DNA of 21,472 nucleotides from a virus: the IMG/VR virus record IMGVR_UViG_3300034018_000235, positions 1-21,472 of that record; one strand, 5' to 3'. Below the pieces are notes generated by a model. That model worked only from the letters and a program-made list of their open reading frames with translations, was not told the origin of the DNA and did not search any database. Shown piece by piece: positions 7,256-14,018 of this stretch (within the stretch, counting starts at the first letter, position 1; each line of letters opens with the position of its first letter). The position numbers and the translations under genes were made by a program.

Positions 7256-7530
7256 TTGCCCCTCCATGATGTTTGCACATTACGCACCAAGATACACAGA
7301 CGCGATAACTTGTAACCCATTGGCCTGTAAGGCTTTTCTATAGATATTATATGTTTACACATATATATATACTTACTTATTTCTCTCCCATAGGGGCTAT
7401 AGGTGGTCTCTCTGGCTGTGATATTATGACTGATATAGGTGTAAACATCGCAAAGTTTAAACTTGCCGTTTTTGCCAACGTTATCAATGGCTTGCAAGTT
7501 ATCAGGCGTGTGTAAAATCGTGTGTAACAT
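7252..7530 (-). CDS. AT-rich hypothetical ORF joined to both neighbours
   Basis: The frame is open for 92 codons from the ATG at 7530, which overlaps the stop of the DUF3987 gene (TGATG), to a stop at 7252 that overlaps the next start (ATGA). Such perfect junctions at both ends argue for a real gene. The product (start MLHTILHTPDNLQAIDNVGK, end W-R-G-K) matches no family I know, is rich in Tyr, Ile and His, and lacks clear domains. Base composition is far more AT-rich than all neighbours, with TA runs near 7361-7372, and it holds repeated ATGTTTRCACAT elements. It may instead be a regulatory spacer that happens to stay open. Confidence 0.5.
   Translation of the reverse strand: MLHTILHTPDNLQAIDNVGKNGKFKLCDVYTYISHNITARETTYSPYGREISKYIYMCKHIISIEKPYRPMGYKLSRLCILVRNVQTSWRGK
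7269..7448. repeat. Repeated ATGTTTRCACAT elements
   Basis: ATGTTTGCACAT occurs at 7269-7280 and ATGTTTACACAT at 7351-7362. AGGTGTAAACAT at 7437-7448 is the same element inverted with one mismatch. Distances between starts are 82 and 86 nt. Each copy has the imperfect dyad ATGT-N4-ACAT, as expected of a small operator. Weaker relatives (GTGTAA followed by AT) lie near 7509 and 7522. They sit in the AT-rich island between the DUF3987 and small-protein genes. A regulator binding site or an origin-type iteron are both possible. Confidence 0.5.
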
Positions 7531-9038
7531 CACGCCACCACCCAAACATCTGGGATTTTCCCCTTCCAAGCCTTCTTGCCAGCTTCGCGGCGGATCATGC
7601 CCGCGCTCACCATTTTGTTCAGGATCGGCTCAAGCGCCTCTGGCTTCATTCTCATGCGGTTTGCCAACACCTTGGTCGATGCGCCCTTGTCTGGGTCGAT
7701 GTAATTGATGACGCGAGCGGCAATGGCTTCCTCTGGGCGGTCCTTGGAGTTGTCGTTGGCAAAGACCAGCTTGATCTTGGCGTCCAGTTCAGCGCGGACA
7801 TAGGCAAAAGCCCAGCGCACATGCTCGGCGGTTCTCTGGGCTGTTGGGATGGCCAGAATAAAACTTATCTTGGCGACCAATTCATAGGCGCGGCGGATCA
7901 TGGCAACGGATGCTTCGCCGGTGTTCTCGCCCATCTCCTCGGCATAGGCGTGCAGCCACTTGGACACCTTGCGGAGCATTTCGCTGGCATCATCGTCAGT
8001 CTTGACGGGTTCGCGGTCGCCGGAATATTCCACCCGCCCGCCGCTGTTCATCACGTCAAAGTTACCACCGTGGAAAATCTGGGCCAGCCTCATGGCAAGG
8101 TTTTCTGGCATCGGGCGCTTGCGGAAGTTCTCGCGTTCTTCTGGGTTGTTGTCGGTCTCAGCCACGATGATCGCGCGGCCCACGAAGCCCTGCGTTGCTG
8201 TTTCGCCGTCCATGATCTGATCGAAGGTGCCGGGCGTTGTGAAGCCGACCACGGAAAGAAACGGGCGATCAAGACCCTGATCCACCATGTTCAGCATACG
8301 CTGCGCGCGGGCGATTAGATCATCGCGGCCATCATCTTCAGCCTTGGCCAGCATTCCGCCGAACATCTTGCGAAGGTCGCGCTTGGTGTCGCCCTGCAAA
8401 AGCATTCGGCTGTTGGCCTTTGAATAGCCCGACATGATCGCACCGAACACGCTTTCGAGATATGCCGCACCGCCGCGCTTCTGAGCATTACGGACCTTGA
8501 TAAGGAAAATGCCGATCTCGTCTATGATGTAATAGGCCGACTGATGTTCAATCAGGTTCCGCATGATTTCCTGCTCGGACTTGATGCCGCCTTGCAGCGC
8601 GTAATGCACGCCAGCCGCAATGTGCAGATCGGTCAGGGCCTGCATAACCGCCTCTTTGCCGGTGGCGCTGGCAGCCACGCAGAAGGCCAGCATGTTTGCT
8701 GTGACGCCATCACGCAGGTCTTCGTGGCGAAGGCCGCCGATGTTGCCGATGGCAGAAATGGCAGACGCCACGGCCAAGCGGCGGCGGGGATAACGGCACT
8801 GGCTGTCGATCCAAGCGGCCACGTCACCAACAAAGCCGGGCGGGGTGAGAAGGTCTAGGCCGTCAAGTGGAAATGGCGGGGGAAAGCGGTCGTTGCTTTC
8901 TGGTGCTTCTGGCGCGGGCGGTGCAAAGTCTTCTGCGCTAAACTCATCCTGTGAATAGGCTTGCGCGGCTTGAGGTGATTGCCCGAACTTGGCACCGTTA
9001 TAGCCCGCCTCAAAGTCTGCGAAATCGTCGGCACTCAT
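7530..9038 (-). CDS. DUF3987-family helicase/primase-like ATPase
   Basis: The 502-residue protein has an acidic, Pro- and Ala-rich N-terminus (about residues 1-58), then a RecA-like ATPase core with a phosphate-binding loop variant ASATGKEA at 123-130 and a Walker B strand YYIIDEIG at 169-176. Residues about 100-400 resemble DUF3987 (YfjI-like) proteins, found in phages and mobile elements where they act as replicative helicase/primase-associated ATPases. The C-terminus (about 438-502) looks like a winged helix (A-S-T-K-V-L-A-N-R-M and L-N-K-M-V-S-A-G-M-I). Its place on the strand opposite to the recombination genes is notable. The start overlaps the previous stop by ATGA. Confidence 0.85.
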   Translation of the reverse strand: MSADDFADFEAGYNGAKFGQSPQAAQAYSQDEFSAEDFAPPAPEAPESNDRFPPPFPLDGLDLLTPPGFVGDVAAWIDSQCRYPRRRLAVASAISAIGNIGGLRHEDLRDGVTANMLAFCVAASATGKEAVMQALTDLHIAAGVHYALQGGIKSEQEIMRNLIEHQSAYYIIDEIGIFLIKVRNAQKRGGAAYLESVFGAIMSGYSKANSRMLLQGDTKRDLRKMFGGMLAKAEDDGRDDLIARAQRMLNMVDQGLDRPFLSVVGFTTPGTFDQIMDGETATQGFVGRAIIVAETDNNPEERENFRKRPMPENLAMRLAQIFHGGNFDVMNSGGRVEYSGDREPVKTDDDASEMLRKVSKWLHAYAEEMGENTGEASVAMIRRAYELVAKISFILAIPTAQRTAEHVRWAFAYVRAELDAKIKLVFANDNSKDRPEEAIAARVINYIDPDKGASTKVLANRMRMKPEALEPILNKMVSAGMIRREAGKKAWKGKIPDVWVVA

Positions 9039-9445
9039 TTCTTACCTTCCATTTGATCTGTGGCCCATTTTGCAAAGGCCGATTGTTCGCTGGGCGACAT
9101 CCGCCGCCAAAGCGCGCCGACAAGACGCTTGATCTGCCGAGAAGCAAACAGCGCATGACCACCGCTCATGCCGCCAAGCCTGTCAACAGCGGCAAGAGCA
9201 TAGCATTCAAGCTCGGATGGGTTCGCAGTCTCAGCCCAGAACCTTGCGTCATCGCGGGCAGTGCCGTCAATGAGCGGCAGAAGCGGCAGACCAGCCGCGC
9301 GGATGTTCAGCCAATCATAGGCAGCCCATGCAACAGCCTCGGCGTCTTGCTCGGCCAGCGTGTCAAGATAGACAACCGCCTGCGAAACGATATGCGCTGG
9401 GCGTGCAGGCCGAACAGGCGCGGGGAAATCAGGATCGTGGGTCAT
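9035..9445 (-). CDS. Conserved hypothetical phage protein
   Basis: The 136-residue protein has a Pro-rich N-terminus (residues 1-17), a helical middle with A-V-A-W-A-A-Y-D-W-L (about 37-46), and an Ala-rich C-terminus ending with R-R-M-S-P-S-E-Q-S-A-F-A-K-W-A-T-D-Q-M. No catalytic motif is visible. It sits between the HTH regulator and the DUF3987 protein with 4-nt ATGA overlaps on both sides, so all three are probably made together. A partner role for the ATPase is possible but unproven. Confidence 0.7.
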   Translation of the reverse strand: MTHDPDFPAPVRPARPAHIVSQAVVYLDTLAEQDAEAVAWAAYDWLNIRAAGLPLLPLIDGTARDDARFWAETANPSELECYALAAVDRLGGMSGGHALFASRQIKRLVGALWRRMSPSEQSAFAKWATDQMEGKK

Positions 9446-9618
9446 GCGTCACGCGGCGAAAGATAAAGGGATAGCGCCTCTATCGTCCTCAATGTCGGGT
9501 TGGTGTTCTTGCCGTCGCGGATCGCGGTCAGCGTGTTTCGGTGAACACCCGTCGCGTCGGCTACTACATTTAGCTTCCTGTCATGCAGAAGGCCCTTGAT
9601 CTGGTCTAGCGTCATCAT
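9442..9618 (-). CDS. Small XRE-like HTH regulator
   Basis: The 58-residue protein is little more than a helix-turn-helix: L-N-V-V-A-D-A-T-G-V-H-R-N-T-L-T-A-I-R-D-G (residues about 16-36), followed by N-P-T-L-R-T-I-E-A-L-S-L-Y-L, as in Cro/CI-type XRE proteins. The ATG pair at 9618/9615 is chosen because GAGGAG stands 9 nt upstream; a longer frame to 9672 would run over the promoter region. As first gene of the leftward operon, next to the palindrome at 9653-9686, it may regulate its own promoter and the divergent recombination operon. No dimerisation or cleavage domain is present. Confidence 0.82.
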   Translation of the reverse strand: MMTLDQIKGLLHDRKLNVVADATGVHRNTLTAIRDGKNTNPTLRTIEALSLYLSPRDA

Positions 9619-9652
9619 CTGAAAAAACTCCTCGTTTGTGCGCCTATGCCCT

Positions 9653-9686
9653 CTTGACATACTCCCGCGCACAATGCAATGTCAAG
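9653..9686. promoter_or_regulatory. Divergent promoter/operator palindrome
   Basis: CTTGACAT (9653-9660) and ATGTCAAG (9679-9686) form a perfect 8-bp inverted repeat with an 18-nt spacer. Each arm contains TTGACA, the sigma-70 -35 consensus, one facing right and one facing left. On the minus strand TATGTC follows the -35 after 18 nt as a fair -10; on the plus strand the -10 (CAATGT) is poor. The two promoters would overlap fully, so only one could be occupied at a time. An HTH gene lies immediately to the left. Confidence 0.6.
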
Positions 9687-9700
9687 TCACCGGGTTGAGA

Positions 9701-9732
9701 GCCTGCCCCGGTCAGGCGAGGCACAAGGTGCC
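9701..9732 (+). promoter_or_regulatory. Two short hairpins in the leader of the recombination operon
   Basis: GCCTG (9701-9705) pairs with CAGGC (9713-9717) and GGCAC (9720-9724) with GTGCC (9728-9732), giving two 5-bp hairpins in tandem before the ribosome binding site GAAAGGA of the gene at 9753. They could stabilise the transcript or influence translation. Stems this short also occur by chance. Confidence 0.3.
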
Positions 9733-9752
9733 AAACATGAAAGGAACGATCC

Positions 9753-10544
9753 ATGTCAATCATGGAGTTAGCACGCAAGCCGGTTGACCGGCCTGTCATT
9801 GTGACAGTTTGCGGCGATGCTGGGAGGGGCAAGACAAGCCTCGCAGCGGCATTTCCCAAGCCGATCTTCATTCGCGCAGAAGATGGGATGCAAGCCATCC
9901 CGGCAGACAAGCGACCTGATGCTTTTCCGCTTTTGCAAAGCGCATCGCAGCTTTGGGAGCAAATCACGGCTGTGATCCACGAGCCGCACGACTACCAGAC
10001 GCTGGTGATCGACAGCGTGACCGCCTTGGAGCGGTTGTTCGTGGCGGATGTTCTGGCGCAAGACCCGAAGGCCAAGAGCATCAACCAAGCCCTTGGCGGA
10101 TACGGCGCTGGCACGGCTGCGGTGTCGGCTATGCACCAGCGGGTTCGCAAGGGTGCTGGGCTGGCAAATGAAAAGCGCGGGATGCACGTTGTCTTCGTGG
10201 CGCACGCTGATGTGGAAACGCTGAAGCTGCCCGACGTTGACGACTACATGCGCTGGACCCTGCGCCTGCCGCCTAAATCGCAGCCGCCTTACACCGACGA
10301 TGTGGATGTTGTCGGGTTCCTGCGGCTTGTGACCTACACCAAGGGCGAGGACGGCGACCGCAAGAAGGCGATCAGCACGGGCGATCTGGAAATGGTCTGC
10401 CATGCTACGGCTGCCAACGTCTCGAAGAACCGCTACGGCATCACCGATCCGCTGGATTACCGCATCGGGGAAAACCCGCTGGCCAAAGTCATCCCGTCGC
10501 TTGGCGGGGCAAAATTTAACACCAATGAAGAAGGAGCCGAATGA
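9753..10544 (+). CDS. RecA-like ATPase, Sak4-type recombinase candidate
   Basis: The 263-residue protein has a Walker A motif GDAGRGKTS at residues 21-29 and a Walker B strand TLVIDSVT at 83-90, and lacks other domains. Length and layout fit the AAA_24/Sak4-like phage NTPases, single-domain RecA relatives that support single-strand annealing. The next genes encode a DUF669-like ssDNA-binding protein and a YqaJ exonuclease, the usual partners. The start is supported by GAAAGGA 7 nt upstream. A role limited to NTP-driven DNA handling without annealing cannot be excluded. It heads the rightward operon and is probably controlled from 9653-9686. Confidence 0.85.
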   Translation: MSIMELARKPVDRPVIVTVCGDAGRGKTSLAAAFPKPIFIRAEDGMQAIPADKRPDAFPLLQSASQLWEQITAVIHEPHDYQTLVIDSVTALERLFVADVLAQDPKAKSINQALGGYGAGTAAVSAMHQRVRKGAGLANEKRGMHVVFVAHADVETLKLPDVDDYMRWTLRLPPKSQPPYTDDVDVVGFLRLVTYTKGEDGDRKKAISTGDLEMVCHATAANVSKNRYGITDPLDYRIGENPLAKVIPSLGGAKFNTNEEGAE

Positions 10545-11182
10545 TGGGCTTTTGGGACTTGAGCGACGGCGAGACAGCCGCAAACACCGGCACCGAATAT
10601 GAGGTGCCTTCGGGCAACATTGAACCGATCCCGGCTGGATCGTCAGTGCTGGCTATGATTGACGAATGCAAGTGGGAGATGAAGCCCACCGGCGAGGAGT
10701 TTATCTCGGCACGCTGGACAGTGCTTGCGCCGGAGGAATACAAAAACCGCAAGGTGTTTCACAAGCTGTGGGTTTTGGACATGGACCCCAGCGCCAAGGA
10801 CGAAGCGTCTGGCATCAAGAAGCGCGACAAAGCCCGCAAGATGCTGGCAGCCATCGACGCCAACGCAGGCGGCAAGCTGACCGCAAAGCCGGGACGCCCG
10901 ACCAACGATGATCTCTTGAGCCTGACCAACAAGCCGATGGTTGCAAGCATGATGATCTGGTCAATGCCAGACACGCGCAACGGCGGCATGATGCACGGCA
11001 ACTGGGTGTCAGCGGTTGCTTCAAAGGGCGCGAAGGACATCTATGTCGCAGAAGCAAAGCCCTTGCCCGCAGCAGGTGCTGCACCGGCGCAGCGCGATGA
11101 TTTCGGCACAGGCGGTGGCGGCTATGCCAAGCCCGGCTTGGTCGATGATGACATCCCATTTGCCCCGGCTTGGTTGATCTAA
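10541..11182 (+). CDS. DUF669-like ssDNA-binding protein
   Basis: The 213-residue protein has an OB-like N-terminal half, with strands around residues 27-80 including I-D-E-C-K-W and I-S-A-R-W-T-V-L-A-P-E-E-Y. A flexible Ala/Pro/Gly-rich linker follows (about 172-200), and the end reads DDDIPFAPAWLI (202-213). The acidic DDDIPF patch resembles the tip by which SSBs recruit partner proteins, though here six residues follow it. The gene overlaps the ATPase gene by ATGA. AGGAG lies 4 nt before the first ATG and 7 nt before the second (10544), so the protein may start one residue later. The DUF669 assignment is from pattern and context. Confidence 0.82.
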   Translation: MMGFWDLSDGETAANTGTEYEVPSGNIEPIPAGSSVLAMIDECKWEMKPTGEEFISARWTVLAPEEYKNRKVFHKLWVLDMDPSAKDEASGIKKRDKARKMLAAIDANAGGKLTAKPGRPTNDDLLSLTNKPMVASMMIWSMPDTRNGGMMHGNWVSAVASKGAKDIYVAEAKPLPAAGAAPAQRDDFGTGGGGYAKPGLVDDDIPFAPAWLI

Positions 11183-11193
11183 GCTGGAGCAAG

Positions 11194-11260
11194 GTTGCCA
11201 GCGCCACGAAGGTGGGAGAGGCCGATTACCCTGAGCATTCAGAGGCGCGGCGCTGGCAAC
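11194..11260 (+). promoter_or_regulatory. Stem-loop leader before the exonuclease gene
   Basis: GTTGCCAGCGCC (11194-11205) and GGCGCTGGCAAC (11249-11260) are perfect 12-bp complements. They enclose 43 nt that hold a second small hairpin (CTGA-GCAT-TCAG at about 11231-11242). The structure fills most of the 104-nt gap between two operon genes and ends 26 nt before a TTG start codon. No T-run follows, so a simple intrinsic terminator is unlikely. A translational control element, an RNase processing site or a structured RNA fit better. Confidence 0.6.
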
Positions 11261-11286
11261 ACCATCAAAACACATAGGAGCCAAAA

Positions 11287-12150
11287 TTGGAACAGCGAAC
11301 AGAAGAATGGCACGCAGCACGCAAGGGTCGCATCACAGCATCGTCTGTGGGGGCAATCTTGGGCCATGCGCCCTATGCCACGCGCGACGATGTGATGCGC
11401 CGCATGGTGCGAGAGTGGGTCGGGGCGGAACCTGAATTCGAAGGCAACATTGCCACCGAATACGGCACGCGCAATGAGGCTGGGGCGCTGACCGAATACG
11501 TGATGGAAACGGGAAATGCCGTTGAGGCTGTCGGGTTTATCACGCGCGAGGATTGGGCAGGGTGCAGCCCGGACGGGTTGATTGGCGAAGAGGGTGGTCT
11601 TGAGATCAAATGCCCGTTTGGCCTGCGGAAAGATGAAACGCCTGCGTTTAAATCGATCTTTGACCAGCCCCATTATTTTGACCAAGTGCAGTTTTCGATT
11701 TGGGTCACGAATAGATCGTGGTGGAATTTTTACCAGTGGTCGCCAAACGGGACTTCAATGGAAAAAGTAATGTGGAGCGGGTCTTGGCAAGATCAAAACC
11801 TGCCAAAGCTGCGACAGTTTTATGCGGAATATTTGGCCGAGCGCGAAGATCCGGCAATTCACCTAGAGCCAAAGCGTCCCATCATCGACACGCCAGAGGC
11901 GCGGCGCATTATGGATGAATACGACCAGCTTTGCGATGCTGTGGAGCGAGCCGAGGCGCGCAAGAAAGAACTGATGTCGGACATGACGACGATCGCCATG
12001 AACCGGGACGTTATCTTTGCAGGGCGCAAACTGACCAAGATCGAAAAGGCTGGCGCGATTGCCTATGCCAAAGCTGTCAAGGCGCTGATCCCGAATGCCG
12101 ACCTTGAGCCGTATCGCGGCAAGCCTTCAAGCTATTGGGTGGTCAAATGA
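11287..12150 (+). CDS. YqaJ-type recombination exonuclease (lambda Exo-like)
   Basis: The 287-residue protein shows the YqaJ/lambda exonuclease pattern: R-T-E-E-W-H-A-A-R-K-G-R-I-T-A-S at residues 4-19, G-T-R-N-E-A near 60-65, C-S-P-D-G at 93-97 and G-G-L-E-I-K-C-P at 103-110. The catalytic acids are D96 and E106 with K108. It should resect double-stranded ends to give single strands for the annealing ATPase and ssDNA-binding protein upstream. The start codon is TTG (11287), supported by TAGGAG 6 nt upstream; such a weak start after a strong stem-loop may keep expression low. The C-terminal part (about 200-287) is helical. Confidence 0.93.
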   Translation: MEQRTEEWHAARKGRITASSVGAILGHAPYATRDDVMRRMVREWVGAEPEFEGNIATEYGTRNEAGALTEYVMETGNAVEAVGFITREDWAGCSPDGLIGEEGGLEIKCPFGLRKDETPAFKSIFDQPHYFDQVQFSIWVTNRSWWNFYQWSPNGTSMEKVMWSGSWQDQNLPKLRQFYAEYLAEREDPAIHLEPKRPIIDTPEARRIMDEYDQLCDAVERAEARKKELMSDMTTIAMNRDVIFAGRKLTKIEKAGAIAYAKAVKALIPNADLEPYRGKPSSYWVVK

Positions 12151-14018
12151 CACTCCGCCCCTATCAGCAGGACGCGGCAGATGCGGCGTTGGAATGGATG
12201 AAGCGCAGCGCGGCACCATTCATCATCGACGCGGCCACTGGCGCGGGCAAGTCTCACATCATTGCGGAGATTGCCCGAGTGATCCACGACATGACGGGCA
12301 AGCGCGTGCTGTGTCTTGCCCCCAGTGCCGAGTTGGTGATGCAGAACCGCGAGAAGTTTCTGGCCACGGGAAACCGGGCCAGCACCTTTTCTGCCAGTGC
12401 CGGTGCAAAGGAATTGCGGCACCCGGTGGTGTTTGGCTCTCCGCTGACAGTCAAGAACAAGATCAGCCGCTTTCAAATGCAGGGGCCAAGCGGCTACGCG
12501 CTGGTCATTCTGGACGAGGCGCACGGCATCACGCCAACGGTGCGGGACATCATCACAGCAATGCGCGAAGGCAACCCAAATCTGCGCGTGTGCGGGCTGA
12601 CGGCTACGCCCTACCGCCTTGGGTCTGGGTGGATTTTCCAAGAACACGACAACGGGCGCATAAACGGCGAAGATACGGCATTTTCCCCCTATTTTGCGAA
12701 GTGCGTCTACAAAATAGATGCACGCGCGCTGATCGGCATGGGCTACCTGACACCGCCGGTAATCGGGGCCATCAATGCCAGTGGATACGATACCAGCGGG
12801 CTTGCGCTGAACAGCCGTGGACAGTTTGATGCCGACGCAGTGGACCGGGCCTATCACGGCCAAGGGCGCAAGACGGCGGCGATTGTGGGCGACGTGGTGG
12901 CTCAAGCTGCCAATCGCAAAGGCGTGATGTTCTTTGCCGCCACTGTGAAGCACGCGCAAGAAATCATGGCCAGCCTGCCGCCAGAGCTTTCTGGGATCGT
13001 CACAGGGCAAACCCCTAAAGCCCAGCGCGACAGCATCCTAAAGCGGTTCAAGGCGCAGGAAATCAAGTATCTGGTCAATGTCTCAGTGCTGACCACGGGC
13101 TTCGATGCAAGCCACGTCGATCTGATTGCTATCCTTCGCAAGACCGAAAGCGTTGGCCTCTTGCAGCAGATCATCGGGCGCGGGCTGCGCCTACATGATG
13201 GCAAGACCGATTGCTTGGTTTTGGATTACACGACCAACCTTGAGGACCACTGCCCGGATGGTGATCTGTTTGCACCTGTTGTGAAGGCTAGTAAGGCTGG
13301 TGGCGGTGGTGACGGAATGACCTGCATCTGCCCGTCTTGCTCATATGAAAATATGGTCAGCGTCAATCCGCAGTATTTTGACTATCCGTATGATGAGGCG
13401 GGCTATGCGCTCGATCTGGATGGTCGGCAGATCATGTCCGACTTTGGTCCAATCCCTGTGCATTTCGGTCGGCGTTGCATGGGGGTGGTGCAATCTGGCA
13501 AGCGCGGTGAGTATGAACGCTGCGGGTATCGCTGGACGTTTAAAGAGTGCCCAAATTGCAGCATGGAGAACGACATTGCAGCGCGACACTGTGCATTTTG
13601 CAAGTGCGAGATTGTCGATCCCAACGAGAAGCTAAAGGCTGATTTCAAGGCGCTGAAACGCGATCCCACGCGCTGGCAGACTGACCGTGTTCTTAGCATG
13701 TCAGCATCGCCCAACATTAGCCGCAGCGGCAACAAGACCCTGCGCGTTGAATGGGTGACGCCTTACAGGCAATTCACGACTTGGGTGATGCCTGAGGCCA
13801 AGCACATCAGAGGGCAGTCTCAATGGAACGCTTTTGATGCTGCTACGCAATGCGGGACGGTTGCGCCAAGGACCGTGACGTATCGCAAAGACGTTGAGAG
13901 CGGCTTCTTTGACATCCGCGCTTATAACCGCCCGGAGGACATAGAGCCAGAAGCGCCAAGCGTTGCGGAAATCGAGTGGAACCCATTTAGCGAGGAAGAA
14001 AAACATGCGGCTCAGTGA
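12147..14018 (+). CDS. SF2 DEAH-type helicase with C-terminal zinc-binding clusters
   Basis: The 623-residue protein carries AATGAGKS (residues 29-36), DEAH (123-126), LTATP (151-155), the motif V-like T-T-G-F-D (316-320) and QIIGRGLR (341-348), the full set of an SF2 helicase. The C-terminal 230 residues add cysteine pairs at CICPSC (393-398), C444/C459, CPNC (468-471) and CAFC (482-485), likely zinc ribbons. It should unwind or remodel DNA during replication or recombination. The ATG at 12147 forms an ATGA overlap with the exonuclease stop; a TTG 12 nt upstream is less likely. Confidence 0.92.
   Translation: MTLRPYQQDAADAALEWMKRSAAPFIIDAATGAGKSHIIAEIARVIHDMTGKRVLCLAPSAELVMQNREKFLATGNRASTFSASAGAKELRHPVVFGSPLTVKNKISRFQMQGPSGYALVILDEAHGITPTVRDIITAMREGNPNLRVCGLTATPYRLGSGWIFQEHDNGRINGEDTAFSPYFAKCVYKIDARALIGMGYLTPPVIGAINASGYDTSGLALNSRGQFDADAVDRAYHGQGRKTAAIVGDVVAQAANRKGVMFFAATVKHAQEIMASLPPELSGIVTGQTPKAQRDSILKRFKAQEIKYLVNVSVLTTGFDASHVDLIAILRKTESVGLLQQIIGRGLRLHDGKTDCLVLDYTTNLEDHCPDGDLFAPVVKASKAGGGGDGMTCICPSCSYENMVSVNPQYFDYPYDEAGYALDLDGRQIMSDFGPIPVHFGRRCMGVVQSGKRGEYERCGYRWTFKECPNCSMENDIAARHCAFCKCEIVDPNEKLKADFKALKRDPTRWQTDRVLSMSASPNISRSGNKTLRVEWVTPYRQFTTWVMPEAKHIRGQSQWNAFDAATQCGTVAPRTVTYRKDVESGFFDIRAYNRPEDIEPEAPSVAEIEWNPFSEEEKHAAQ

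Noticed and set aside
7038-7280. N-terminal extension of the methyltransferase frame up to 7280
   Set aside because: The extra 81 residues are the other frame of the adjacent small gene and lack methyltransferase sequence; the ATGA overlap points to 7037.
9619-9672. Longer start for the HTH protein at 9672
   Set aside because: It would cover the promoter palindrome, while a proper Shine-Dalgarno stands before the ATG at 9618.
9768-10583. 271-codon minus-strand frame
   Set aside because: It is antisense to the Walker A/B ATPase and lacks motifs of its own.
12132-13010. 292-codon minus-strand frame
   Set aside because: It is antisense to the SF2 helicase core, whose motifs are unmistakable; the product is Arg/His/Cys-rich and has no recognisable domain.
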